From contig CALXQJ010000002.1 in NCBI GenBank assembly GCA_944390575.1, positions 124,001-188,000 on the forward strand: a DNA stretch of 64,000 bases, in the 5' to 3' direction. Source of the stretch: an uncultured Spirochaetota bacterium (GTDB taxonomy: Bacteria; Spirochaetota; Brachyspiria; Brachyspirales; Brachyspiraceae). A program made the position numbers and the translations under genes. The notes under the pieces were generated by a model that saw nothing but the letters and a program-made list of their open reading frames with translations, did not search any database and had not been told where the DNA came from. This document shows positions 56,660 to 64,000 of this stretch, piece after piece. Position 1 is the first letter of the stretch. Each line of letters begins with the position of its first letter.

Positions 56660-57961
56660 TTAATTTAATAATCCTGCAGATTTTGGTAGGAATAAACTGA
56701 TAGCAGGTACAAAAGTTATTAGTAATAAAATTATAATAAGCACTATAAAGATAGGTATCATTTTAGGTACAACTTCTTCTATCTTTTTACCAGTTAATGA
56801 ACAGCCCACAAACAATGCATTTCCTACAGGTGGAGTCATTAATCCTATACATAAATTAAATACCATCATAATACCAAAGTGTACAGGATGCATTCCTAGT
56901 TGTTTTACTATAGGCAAGAAAATAGGTGTAAATATTAATACAGCAGGAGTTAAGTCTAAGAAACAACCTACTATTAGTAATATAAAATTAATAATTAATA
57001 AAATTATAATAGGATTTGTAGATATGGATAATAGAGTATTTCCTACTAACTCTGGTATTTTAGAGAAAGATAATACCCAAGACATTATTGAAGAAGCTGC
57101 AACCAAAAATAAACATACACCAGAAAGTATTATAGTATCTTCTACTATTACTTTTATTTTTTGAAAGTTTAGATTTTTGTATATAAATGATAATACTAAG
57201 CTATATACTGCAGCAACACCAGCAGCCTCTGTTGCAGTAAATACTCCTTTTACAATTCCTCCAATAACAACTACAACTAAAAGTAAACTTGGAAATGCTC
57301 GCCATACTATTATTAGTTGTTCTTTTAAAGGTATCTTTTCTACCTCAGTTTTTTTATCTGTTTTATTTTTAATTGAAAATATAAAACAGATAATCATTAT
57401 ACCAAGTCCCATTAAAATACCAGGTAAGTATCCAGCAAAAAATAAAGCTGCAATTGAAGTTCCTCCACTTACAAGAGAGTATACTATATATGTATTGCTT
57501 GGTGGAATTAATAGCCCTGTAGTACAAGATGTTATATTTACAGCAGTACTCATATTCATATCATAATTATCTTTTTCTTCTAATGGTGATATGATTTTTC
57601 CAACAGCAACTTCAGCAGCAACAGCTGACCCTGATAATGCACCAAAGAACATATTTGCTAATACATTAATATGCCATAGAGGATTTGGTAATTTTCTTGT
57701 AAAGAGTTTAGCAAAATTTATAAGTCTTAAAGCTAATCCTCCTGTATTCATTATAGAACCTGAAAGTATAAACAGTGGTATAGCTAATAATGGAAATGAG
57801 TTTAGAGAATTAGCCATAGATTGTGATGCTGTTAGTAGTGATAATTCAAAAGGTAAAAGAGTAAATATTACCATTATAGATGATAGTGCTATTGTTATTG
57901 ATATTGGAACACCTAAAAATAGTAATATTGTAAATGCAGTAACTAATATTATTATAGACAT
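56660..57961 (-). CDS. TRAP transporter large permease (DctM/SiaM type)
   Basis: 433 aa, about 12 membrane helices. Family signs are GSAVAAEVAVGKII (about 113-126) and MTPPVGNALFVG near the C-terminus. Together with the small permease and binding protein it imports an organic acid driven by an ion gradient. Hexuronate is the likely substrate from context. Starts 1 base after the small permease gene. Confidence 0.95.
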   Translation of the reverse strand: MSIIILVTAFTILLFLGVPISITIALSSIMVIFTLLPFELSLLTASQSMANSLNSFPLLAIPLFILSGSIMNTGGLALRLINFAKLFTRKLPNPLWHINVLANMFFGALSGSAVAAEVAVGKIISPLEEKDNYDMNMSTAVNITSCTTGLLIPPSNTYIVYSLVSGGTSIAALFFAGYLPGILMGLGIMIICFIFSIKNKTDKKTEVEKIPLKEQLIIVWRAFPSLLLVVVVIGGIVKGVFTATEAAGVAAVYSLVLSFIYKNLNFQKIKVIVEDTIILSGVCLFLVAASSIMSWVLSFSKIPELVGNTLLSISTNPIIILLIINFILLIVGCFLDLTPAVLIFTPIFLPIVKQLGMHPVHFGIMMVFNLCIGLMTPPVGNALFVGCSLTGKKIEEVVPKMIPIFIVLIIILLLITFVPAISLFLPKSAGLLN

Positions 57962-57962
57962 C

Positions 57963-58451
57963 CTATTCTCCTTTTATAATACTACTAATATTTCTACTAA
58001 TAAAGAATACTTGATAGAATGTTATTAAACATCCACTTATACTTATTACTGAATATACCAACCAAATAGGTAGAGCTAATACAGATGAAGTTTGTGTTTT
58101 TGTTACTTGAATTAATTCCATTCCACCAATTATTAATATAAGTATAGAAGATATAAGAATTAATAAATCTATTATAATTATTAAAATCTTATGTACTCTT
58201 TTTGGTACTCTATCAAGCAGTATAGTTAATGATATATGTCCCTTTCTTCCAAAGGCATAACTAGATCCTAATAAGCCTAACCATATTAGTAGAAATCTTA
58301 CTAATTCTTCTGTAAAAATAATAGGAGCTTGTAGGAAATATCTATAAAATACTTGTAAAGATACACAAATTAATATTAAAGTTATTATTGCAAATAATAC
58401 TGTAAATAATACTTTATCCACAAATAATTTTACTTTATTAAAAATATCCAT
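57963..58451 (-). CDS. TRAP transporter small permease (DctQ type)
   Basis: 162 aa, four membrane helices at about 12-36, 45-64, 87-108 and 125-150. Contains FTEELVRFLLIWLGLLGSSY, typical of the family. Links binding protein and large permease. Middle gene of the dctP-Q-M set. Confidence 0.92.
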   Translation of the reverse strand: MDIFNKVKLFVDKVLFTVLFAIITLILICVSLQVFYRYFLQAPIIFTEELVRFLLIWLGLLGSSYAFGRKGHISLTILLDRVPKRVHKILIIIIDLLILISSILILIIGGMELIQVTKTQTSSVLALPIWLVYSVISISGCLITFYQVFFISRNISSIIKGE

Positions 58452-58468
58452 ACTAAATCCTTATAAAA

Positions 58469-59449
58469 TTATTCTATGCTTTTTATATAATCTATTAAGT
58501 CTTTATATTCCTTTCCTTTTTTTGCTAATTCTGTATGCATAGGTTCTATTAACTTCATAAAAGGATCTAAGTTAGGATATACTATTTTTACATTGAATTC
58601 ATTTTTAGCTCTTTCTATATTTTTATTTTCACTTTCAGCCCATAATTGAGCATAATAATCTTCTACTTCTTTTGCAGCATTTCTAAACATTTCTTTATCT
58701 TCTTCAGATATTGAATTCCAAAAAGGGGCCCCAACAGTAAGTACATCAAAAGATCTTGTTAATTCATTAACAGAGAAATTTTTAGCAACTTCTGCATGTC
58801 CAGCCTCTATAAATGATGGGAAATTATTCTCTGCTCCATCTATAACTCCTTGTTGTAAAGATGTATAAACTTCACTAAAGTTTAATGTAACAGGAGTTGC
58901 TCCAAGTCTCTTTATCATTTCTACATAAGTAGGAGAATCTTGAACTCTTATTTTTAATCCTCTTAAATCTTCTGGAGTATTTATTTCTTTAGATTTAGTA
59001 TATATGCTTCTAGCTCCAGATTCTATGTATATAAGAGTAATAAAACCCTTATCTAAACTACCTTCAAATACATCATTTACTTTTTCACTATTCATAGATT
59101 TTATATAGTGATCATGACTTCTAAATATATATGGTAAATTAAATACAGAATAAATAGGGTCGAAATTTTCTAATACTGAAGTTGTAATATGTGCAAATTG
59201 TAATACATCAGACTTTGCCAATTCTAAAGATGCTTTTTGATCTCCAAGTTGTCCAGAAGGATAAATTTCTATTATGTATTTTCCTTCACTATTATTACTT
59301 ATAATTTCTGCAAATCTTTTATATGCTAAGTCTACAGGATATCCATTTGCATGATTGTGAGATAATTTTAATATTTTCTTAGAATTATCAGAACTGCCAC
59401 ATGAAATTATAGTTATTGACAATAAAAACATTATTAATAATTTTTTCAT
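58469..59449 (-). CDS. TRAP transporter solute-binding lipoprotein (DctP type)
   Basis: 326 aa. Lipobox IISC with Cys17. Mature part has FAEIISNNSEGKYIIEIYPS, GQLGDQKASLE, then GLKIRVQDSPTYVEMIKRLG with the ligand-contacting Arg, and the VTLNFSEVYTSLQQGVIDGAEN motif. This DctP subgroup includes binders of D-glucuronate and galacturonate, consistent with the operon. First gene of the uxu operon, GGAG upstream. Confidence 0.94.
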   Translation of the reverse strand: MKKLLIMFLLSITIISCGSSDNSKKILKLSHNHANGYPVDLAYKRFAEIISNNSEGKYIIEIYPSGQLGDQKASLELAKSDVLQFAHITTSVLENFDPIYSVFNLPYIFRSHDHYIKSMNSEKVNDVFEGSLDKGFITLIYIESGARSIYTKSKEINTPEDLRGLKIRVQDSPTYVEMIKRLGATPVTLNFSEVYTSLQQGVIDGAENNFPSFIEAGHAEVAKNFSVNELTRSFDVLTVGAPFWNSISEEDKEMFRNAAKEVEDYYAQLWAESENKNIERAKNEFNVKIVYPNLDPFMKLIEPMHTELAKKGKEYKDLIDYIKSIE

Positions 59450-59470
59450 TTTTGATTACTCCTATAAAAA

Positions 59471-59486
59471 TACTGATATATTAGTA
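59471..59486. promoter_or_regulatory. candidate operator of the hexuronate operon
   Basis: Near-palindrome TACTGATATATTAGTA (one mismatched pair) just beyond the minus-strand -10, near the expected transcription start. A possible site for the GntR regulator. The identity is unproven. Confidence 0.45.
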
Positions 59487-59514
59487 TGTTAGTAAAAATA
59501 ATATTCATTGTCAA
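59486..59514 (-). promoter_or_regulatory. promoter of the hexuronate/TRAP operon
   Basis: On the minus strand: TTGACA (59514-59509), 17-base spacer, TAACAT (59491-59486), about 37 bases before the dctP-type start. Confidence 0.55.
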
Positions 59515-59561
59515 ATTTTATTTAAAATAATTTTTAAAAAACTAAAAATTATTTAAAAAGT

Positions 59562-59590
59562 TTGACAAAATATATAATTGGAATTAATAT
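59562..59590 (+). promoter_or_regulatory. promoter of the GntR regulator
   Basis: TTGACA (59562-59567), 17-base spacer, TAATAT (59585-59590). Its -35 half TTTGACAA mirrors TTGTCAAA (59508-59515) of the divergent promoter, so the two promoters face away from each other across an A-rich stretch. Confidence 0.55.
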
Positions 59591-59632
59591 CTTTAAATAT
59601 TGATAAAAGTATAATTTAATAAAAATCATATT

Positions 59633-60343
59633 ATGCCTAAAAGAAAGAATACAAGTATTAATAATATTATTTTAATAAATAAAGATAAAAATGAAGCTAT
59701 AGTAGATTATGTTGTAAGATGTTTAGAATATAATATAGTTACAATGAATATTAAGCCTGGTGTTTTTATTAGTGAACAGGCTGTTAGTGATGAACTTAAA
59801 ATTAGTAGAACCCCTATTAGGGAGGCTTTTTATAGATTAGAGAAATCGGGATTTATAGAGATATATCCTCAAGTTGGTACTATGATTTCTTTAATTGATA
59901 TTAACCTTATTGATGAAACTAGTTTTATGAGAATGGTTTTAGAAAAAGAAATAGTCAAGATTGTAATAGAGAATTTTACAGATAGTTATTATGATAAAAT
60001 AAGAAAAAATATAGATTCTTATAGTAAAAATATAAAATCCAATAATCCATATAAGCTTTTAGAGATAGATAATAAGTTTCATGAGATGTTATTTAAAATA
60101 GCGAATAAGATAAATGTTTATAACTGGCTTAAAGATTATATAAAGCATTTTAATAGGGCAAGAGTTTTTAACATATTAGAGATGGATAGAAATAGAACAC
60201 TTATAGAACATAGAGAACTTTTAGATTCTATTAAAAATCAAGATGTAAAAAAGTCTATGAATATAATAGAACATCATCTTACTAATGTACATAATGACCT
60301 TTTATTTTTAAAAGATAAGTTTCCTGATTATTTTAAGAAATAA
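59633..60343 (+). CDS. GntR-family regulator (FadR/UxuR-like)
   Basis: 236 aa. Winged helix at about 17-85 (EQAVSDELKISRTPIREAFY, then LEKSGFIEIYPQVGTMI), followed by an FCD ligand-binding domain (about 93-225) with conserved FHEMLF and HRELLDSIKNQD and metal-type histidines. No clear Shine-Dalgarno. Divergent from the hexuronate operon, so probably its repressor, released by a pathway intermediate, as for UxuR/ExuR. Ligand not shown by sequence. Confidence 0.88.
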   Translation: MPKRKNTSINNIILINKDKNEAIVDYVVRCLEYNIVTMNIKPGVFISEQAVSDELKISRTPIREAFYRLEKSGFIEIYPQVGTMISLIDINLIDETSFMRMVLEKEIVKIVIENFTDSYYDKIRKNIDSYSKNIKSNNPYKLLEIDNKFHEMLFKIANKINVYNWLKDYIKHFNRARVFNILEMDRNRTLIEHRELLDSIKNQDVKKSMNIIEHHLTNVHNDLLFLKDKFPDYFKK

Positions 60344-60352
60344 ATATAGTGC

Positions 60353-60381
60353 TTGATTTTTTTGATTATGTGTAGTATTAT
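60353..60381 (+). promoter_or_regulatory. candidate promoter of rpsB-tsf
   Basis: TTGATT (60353-60358), 17-base spacer, TATTAT (60376-60381). It lies just after the GntR gene and about 215 bases before rpsB, giving a long leader transcript. Confidence 0.5.
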
Positions 60382-60384
60382 AGT

Positions 60385-60573
60385 AGTACCGATTTTTATT
60401 GGTAAACTTTTCCATAATAGCGAAACGCTTAAAAAACTATTAAAAAAATAAGCGTTGTTACTTTTAGTAATAAAAGCATTATGAACTATTTTTATTAGAA
60501 TATTTTATTATAATACATATAAATAATAGTAAATATGGATATAGGGTACCTTTTTAATAAATCGGTACTCTAT
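60385..60573 (+). promoter_or_regulatory. structured rpsB leader with mutually exclusive pairings
   Basis: Untranslated leader with several helices. Hairpin A: TACCGAT (60387-60393) with ATTGGTA (60398-60404). Hairpin B: AACGCTTA (60424-60431) with TAAGCGTT (60449-60456). Hairpin C: ATAGGGTACC (60541-60550) with GGTACTCTAT (60564-60573), ten pairs with one G-U, then T-rich sequence and the AAGGA site. The 5' segment AGTACCGATTT (60385-60395) is exactly complementary to AAATCGGTACT (60559-60569), the right arm of C, so the 5' end could undo hairpin C. This fits an autoregulatory or attenuation leader for ribosomal protein S2. Inference. Confidence 0.6.
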
Positions 60574-60595
60574 TTTATTTTAAAGGATATGTGTT

Positions 60596-61402
60596 ATGGC
60601 ATTACCAGTTATGAAAGACCTTTTAGAGGCAGGAGTTCATTTTGGACACCCAACAAGAAAATGGGATCCTCGTATGAAACCATTTATCTTCCAAGAGAGA
60701 AATGATATTTACATCATTGACCTTATGAAAACTCTTACTTATGTTAAGAAAGCACACGAAGCTGTTAAAGAAATGGCTCGCAATGGTGGGAACATTTTAT
60801 TTGTAGGTACTAAAAAGCAAGCATCACAGTCTATTAAAGAAGCTGCTGAGAAATGTGATATGTATTATGTTAATAATCGCTGGCTTGGTGGTATGCTTAC
60901 TAATTTCTCTACTATTAAAAAGAGTATTGCTCGTTTAAAGAGAATAGAGAAAGAAGAGGTTGATGGTACTTTTGATAAATTACCTAAGAAAGAGGTTATA
61001 TTACTTCTTAAAGAGAAAGAAAAGTTAGAGAGAAACTTTGCTGGTATTAAGGATATGGAAAGTTTACCTGATATGTTATTTGTTATAGACTCATTACAGG
61101 AGCATTTAGCTATTTCTGAGGCTCGTAAATTAGGAATACCTATTGTTGCGGTTGTAGATACTAATTGTAACCCTGAGTTAATAGATTATCCTATACCTGG
61201 TAATGATGATGCTATTAGAGCTATTAACTTATTTGCTGGTGTTGTATCTTCTGCTATTATAGAGGGACAAAATGAGGCTGGTAAGGAGACATTATCTAAG
61301 AGTGATACTTCTTCTACTATAGAGGAGGAGGTATTTGATAATAGTGCAGAGGAGCATTCTGAGGCTATTGCTGAGCAGTATGGTCTTTCTGACAAAGAAT
61401 AA
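60596..61402 (+). CDS. rpsB: 30S ribosomal protein S2
   Basis: Small-subunit protein, 268 aa. Family signatures [20 protein letters not shown] (about 8-27), [27 protein letters not shown] and the C-terminal [12 protein letters not shown] region. The acidic Ser/Glu tail is longer than in E. coli. AAGGAT precedes the start. In operon with tsf, 43 bases apart, behind a structured leader. Confidence 0.98.
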   Translation: MALPVMKDLLEAGVHFGHPTRKWDPRMKPFIFQERNDIYIIDLMKTLTYVKKAHEAVKEMARNGGNILFVGTKKQASQSIKEAAEKCDMYYVNNRWLGGMLTNFSTIKKSIARLKRIEKEEVDGTFDKLPKKEVILLLKEKEKLERNFAGIKDMESLPDMLFVIDSLQEHLAISEARKLGIPIVAVVDTNCNPELIDYPIPGNDDAIRAINLFAGVVSSAIIEGQNEAGKETLSKSDTSSTIEEEVFDNSAEEHSEAIAEQYGLSDKE

Positions 61403-61445
61403 CAAAGAGTAATTAATAATAAAAAATAATTAAAGGATATAAAAA

Positions 61446-62291
61446 ATGGCTGTAAGTATGGAGCAAATTAAAGAGCTTAGAGAGAAGACTGGTGTTGGAC
61501 TTATGGAGTGTAAAAAGGCTCTTTCTGAGACTAATGGTGATATTGAAGCTTCTATTCGTCTTTTAAAAGAGAGAGGAGCTATTACTGCTGCTAAGAAAAC
61601 TGATAGAGAAGTTAAAGAGGGTTCTATTGGTTTTTATATTAATGATGCTAAGAATGAAGTTGCTTGTATAGAATTACATTGTGAGACTGATTTCGTTGCT
61701 AAGAATGAGTTATTTGTAAATCTTTCTAAGGAGATTGCAAAAATTAGTGCTTCTGTTGATAATGCTTCTGTTGATAGTGTATTAAACTCTAAGGGTGCTA
61801 ATGGAGATACTGTTCAGGCTATGATTACTGAGGGTATTCAAAAGTGGGGCGAGAATACTGTTTTAGCTTCTGTTAAGGCTATGAAGACTGATGGTTTTTT
61901 TGGTTCTTATGTTCATTTTAACAATAAGCTTGTTACTATTGTTGAGTTTAATGTTAAGCCTAATGATAAGTGTTTAGAGATTGCTAATCAAATAGCTATG
62001 CATATTGCTTCTGAGAAACCTCTTGCTTTAAATAGAGAAGGTGTTGATGCTGCTGCTGTGGCTGAGCAGAAAGAGATTTTTGCTAAACAAGTAGAAGATA
62101 AGCCTGAGAATATGAGAGAGAAAATTATAGAAGGTAAGATGAACTCTTGGTATTCTGAGAGCGTTTTAATAGACCAAAAATTATTTACAGATAATAAAGT
62201 TACTATTAAAAGCTTAGTTGAAGAGATAGGTAAAGAAGCTGGTGCTACAGCTGAGATAAAGAGCTTTTCTATTATTTCTTTAGGTGTTTAA
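61446..62291 (+). CDS. tsf: translation elongation factor Ts
   Basis: Nucleotide-exchange factor for EF-Tu. N-terminal UBA-like domain with LREKTGVGLMECKKALSE, the TDFVAKNE motif (about 79-86) and the core with KPLALNREGV. 281 aa. AAGGAT precedes the start. Followed by a strong terminator that ends the rpsB-tsf operon. Confidence 0.98.
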   Translation: MAVSMEQIKELREKTGVGLMECKKALSETNGDIEASIRLLKERGAITAAKKTDREVKEGSIGFYINDAKNEVACIELHCETDFVAKNELFVNLSKEIAKISASVDNASVDSVLNSKGANGDTVQAMITEGIQKWGENTVLASVKAMKTDGFFGSYVHFNNKLVTIVEFNVKPNDKCLEIANQIAMHIASEKPLALNREGVDAAAVAEQKEIFAKQVEDKPENMREKIIEGKMNSWYSESVLIDQKLFTDNKVTIKSLVEEIGKEAGATAEIKSFSIISLGV

Positions 62292-62312
62292 ATAATTTTA
62301 TATTTTATCTAT

Positions 62313-62347
62313 AAAGTGAAGTGCTTTAAAAGTGCTTCACTTTTTTA
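62313..62347 (+). terminator. terminator of rpsB-tsf
   Basis: AAAGTGAAG (62313-62321) with CTTCACTTT (62335-62343), 13-base interior that can pair further, then a T run. Confidence 0.88.
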
Positions 62348-62400
62348 ATTTTTTTATATTATAAGTCGATAATATATAATAATTTTTAAGGTATATTAAA

Positions 62401-62940
62401 ATGTTTAAACTTTACATTATTTCTTTATTATCTTCTTTTCTTATTTTTTCTTGTGCTTCTACAACAACAATGGCACATCTTAATAAATCATATAATAATG
62501 ACTGGATTCGTAGTGTTAAGGGGAAAAAAGTAGTTGCCCCTAATGGATATTTATATCATTTTGAAGATAATGGTAATGTTGAGTATAAATTATTTGGTAA
62601 GACTGTTGGTCGTGGTATTTTTGTTTATGCTGATAGTTCTACTAATGCATATTATTATGAGGATATATCATTAAAAAGAGTGGCTTCTGATGTTAAGGGA
62701 TTATATAATTATAATTCTACAAATGTTAGTATGTATCTTGCTTTTATACTTGATAATAATAATATCAAAATGACTTCTGGATATACTAAAGATTATTATA
62801 CACGTCTTTCTAATTGGAAAAAAAGCAATTTAACTTTATCTGGGTTTGTTCGTGAGGGTAGTGATTTATCTGATTATCCTATTCCTTATATTAGTGAAGT
62901 TGATTTTAATAAGACTATAGAGTTTGGCAAATTAAGATAA
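62401..62940 (+). CDS. hypothetical lipoprotein
   Basis: 179 aa. Lipobox IFSC with Cys18 after a short hydrophobic signal. The mature part is beta-rich (KKVVAPNGYLYHFEDNGNVE, VGRGIFVYADSSTNAYYYED, NIKMTSGYTKDYYTRL) with many Tyr, no known motif. Stands alone between tsf and nrdA. Function unknown; the anchor places it in the envelope. Confidence 0.75.
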   Translation: MFKLYIISLLSSFLIFSCASTTTMAHLNKSYNNDWIRSVKGKKVVAPNGYLYHFEDNGNVEYKLFGKTVGRGIFVYADSSTNAYYYEDISLKRVASDVKGLYNYNSTNVSMYLAFILDNNNIKMTSGYTKDYYTRLSNWKKSNLTLSGFVREGSDLSDYPIPYISEVDFNKTIEFGKLR

Positions 62941-63015
62941 ATTTTCTTACAATATATTCTCTTATTTTAATATATTTTGTTTCTTAATTTTAAATGCGGT
63001 TATGTCAACATTTTA

Positions 63016-63044
63016 TTGAAATAAAGTATTAAATTCTGTATAAT
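63016..63044 (+). promoter_or_regulatory. promoter of nrdA
   Basis: TTGAAA (63016-63021), 17-base spacer, consensus TATAAT (63039-63044), about 30 bases before the start codon. No NrdR box is evident here. Confidence 0.65.
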
Positions 63045-63073
63045 TCGGTTTCTATATAAAGAGGTGAACAGTT

Positions 63074-64000
63074 ATGATTCAATTAACTAAAGATAAAAAA
63101 CATATAATCATAAAGAGAGATGGTAGAGAAGAGCCATTTAATGAAGAAAAACTAAGAAAAGTTATATCTTGGGCTACTGATGGTAGTGATGTATTTACAA
63201 AACAGCTTTTAGAAAGCTTAAATATTAAAATTAATGATAAAATGAAGATAGAAGTTTTATATGATGAGCTTATTAATACTGCTGTAAACAAAATAAGTAC
63301 ATTATACCCAGTATATGATAATATAGCCCAAAAACTTTATCTTATGAAAATATATAAAGAAACTTGTGGACTTAAAAAAATAGGTTCATATCCACATCTT
63401 GAAACTTTCTTAAAGAAGGGGCTTAAGTATAAAATATATGATAGAGATGTTTTAAGTCATTTTACAGATGAAGAAATAGACAAGATTAATGCTATGATAG
63501 AGCCTAATAGGGATTTGAATTTTACTTATAAGGGTATTGTTATTTTCTTTAAGAAGTATTGTAAGAATATTGGTAGTAAGAAATTAGAATTACCACAGGT
63601 AACTTATATGCTTGCTGCTATGTTTTCATTTTATGATGATTATTATAAGGGTACTGATAAAGACAAAATAGATAAATCTCGTGAACTTCGTTTAGAGAAT
63701 ATTAAAAAGACTTATGATATGCTTTCAAATCATGAGGTTACTTTTGCTACACCAAGAATAGCAAATAGTATGAGTATTAAGTCTCAGCTTGCTTCTTGTA
63801 TTTTAAATACTCCTGATGATGATACTTGGAGTTTGAATCAGACAGATTCTAATATGGCTTTATATTCAAAATTTTCTGGTGGTATTGCTTATGATGCTTC
63901 TTATATAAGGGCTTCTGGTTCATCTATTCAAACTAATAGAGGGCGTTCTGATGGACCTGTACCTTTTATTAAGCGTGTTGAACAGACTATTAGTTCTTTT
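63074..64000 (+). CDS. nrdA: ribonucleoside-diphosphate reductase alpha subunit (3' partial)
   Basis: Large subunit of ribonucleotide reductase, truncated by the window end after 309 codons. ATP-cone at about 10-98 (IIKRDGREEPFNEEKLRKVI), then the N-terminal RNR_N-type helical region and the start of the catalytic barrel: TPRIANSMSIKSQLASCIL, with the conserved redox Cys in the LASC segment, followed by the ASYIRASGSSIQ loop. GAGGTG before the start. Class I by layout; the small subunit would be expected downstream. Confidence 0.93.
   Translation, partial: MIQLTKDKKHIIIKRDGREEPFNEEKLRKVISWATDGSDVFTKQLLESLNIKINDKMKIEVLYDELINTAVNKISTLYPVYDNIAQKLYLMKIYKETCGLKKIGSYPHLETFLKKGLKYKIYDRDVLSHFTDEEIDKINAMIEPNRDLNFTYKGIVIFFKKYCKNIGSKKLELPQVTYMLAAMFSFYDDYYKGTDKDKIDKSRELRLENIKKTYDMLSNHEVTFATPRIANSMSIKSQLASCILNTPDDDTWSLNQTDSNMALYSKFSGGIAYDASYIRASGSSIQTNRGRSDGPVPFIKRVEQTISSF

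Noticed and set aside
57177-57566. 129-aa plus-strand frame (and 57591-58028)
   Set aside because: Shadows of the TRAP large permease gene on the other strand.
1-64000. tRNA, rRNA, CRISPR, insertion sequence or prophage
   Set aside because: No GC-rich cloverleaf, no regular spaced repeats, no transposase or phage proteins were seen; nearly all space is filled by other genes.
1-64000. Mollicute origin suggested by low GC
   Set aside because: TGA is used as a stop, TGG encodes Trp, and lipid A, TRAP lipoproteins and outer-membrane chaperone-like genes indicate a diderm.

Overview
The window is a very AT-rich bacterial chromosome segment that reads best as a spirochaete of the genus Brachyspira (inferred, not proven). 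Supporting signs are a gut-anaerobe gene set (Rnf complex, TRAP-fed hexuronate breakdown, beta-galactosidase with GalE), lipid A genes (fabZ-lpxA-lpxB), many lipoproteins with relaxed lipoboxes, several TPR proteins, and a protein resembling the N-terminal part of spirochaetal GreA. The genetic code is standard, since TGA is used as a stop. Genes are dense, with no gap over about 300 bases. I see no rRNA, tRNA, CRISPR array, insertion sequence or prophage.

Layout. 1-1.4 kb: end of an rnf operon (rnfA partial, rnfB). 2.0-7.8 kb: a giant alpha-2-macroglobulin with a thioester motif. 7.9-10.4 kb: a rhodanese lipoprotein, then an Rrf2 regulator plus alpha/beta hydrolase divergent from a YwnB-like NAD(P)-binding protein, with two identical operators between them. 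10.5-13.4 kb: secA. 13.5-16.9 kb: a restriction-modification locus with two D12-type adenine methylases and a restriction enzyme gene broken by a one-base frameshift. 17-25.7 kb: yajQ, a sugar-binding lipoprotein, an XRE regulator, queH, a FlgT-N-like lipoprotein, an orphan DNA methylase, a zinc-finger-like protein, a TPR lipoprotein, an LptF/G-like membrane protein carrying TPRs, and rsmA. 25.8-34.8 kb: pyk, two TPR/GreA-extension proteins, a PuuD-like hydrolase, and beta-galactosidase with galE. 34.9-40.3 kb: TPR envelope proteins, an EncFtn-encapsulin iron-storage operon, TspO, small zinc-ribbon and ankyrin proteins, and a SurA-N-like lipoprotein. 40.3-45.8 kb: infB, a GHKL-ATPase protein, lpxB, lpxA, fabZ. 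46-50.8 kb: a TPR protein, two M23 peptidases flanking an anchored propeller-like protein, and a glycosyltransferase-like protein. 50.8-60.3 kb: a complete D-glucuronate pathway (kdgK, eda, uxaC, uxuA, uxuB) with a TRAP transporter and a divergent GntR regulator. 60.6-64 kb: rpsB-tsf behind a structured leader, a lipoprotein, and the start of nrdA.

How the parts work together. The TRAP transporter would import hexuronate, and UxaC-UxuB-UxuA-KdgK-Eda convert it to pyruvate and glyceraldehyde-3-phosphate. Pyruvate kinase and Rnf sit in the same energy economy. Beta-galactosidase and GalE handle galactosides. FabZ-LpxA-LpxB, the LptF/G-like protein, the M23 peptidases and the TPR proteins serve the envelope. 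EncFtn in an encapsulin shell stores iron.

The observations most worth a second look are the competing RNA structures before rpsB, the frameshifted restriction enzyme beside intact methylases, the twin Rrf2 operators overlapping a promoter, the encapsulin operon with a perfect palindrome at its promoter, and the LptF/G-like protein with inserted TPRs.
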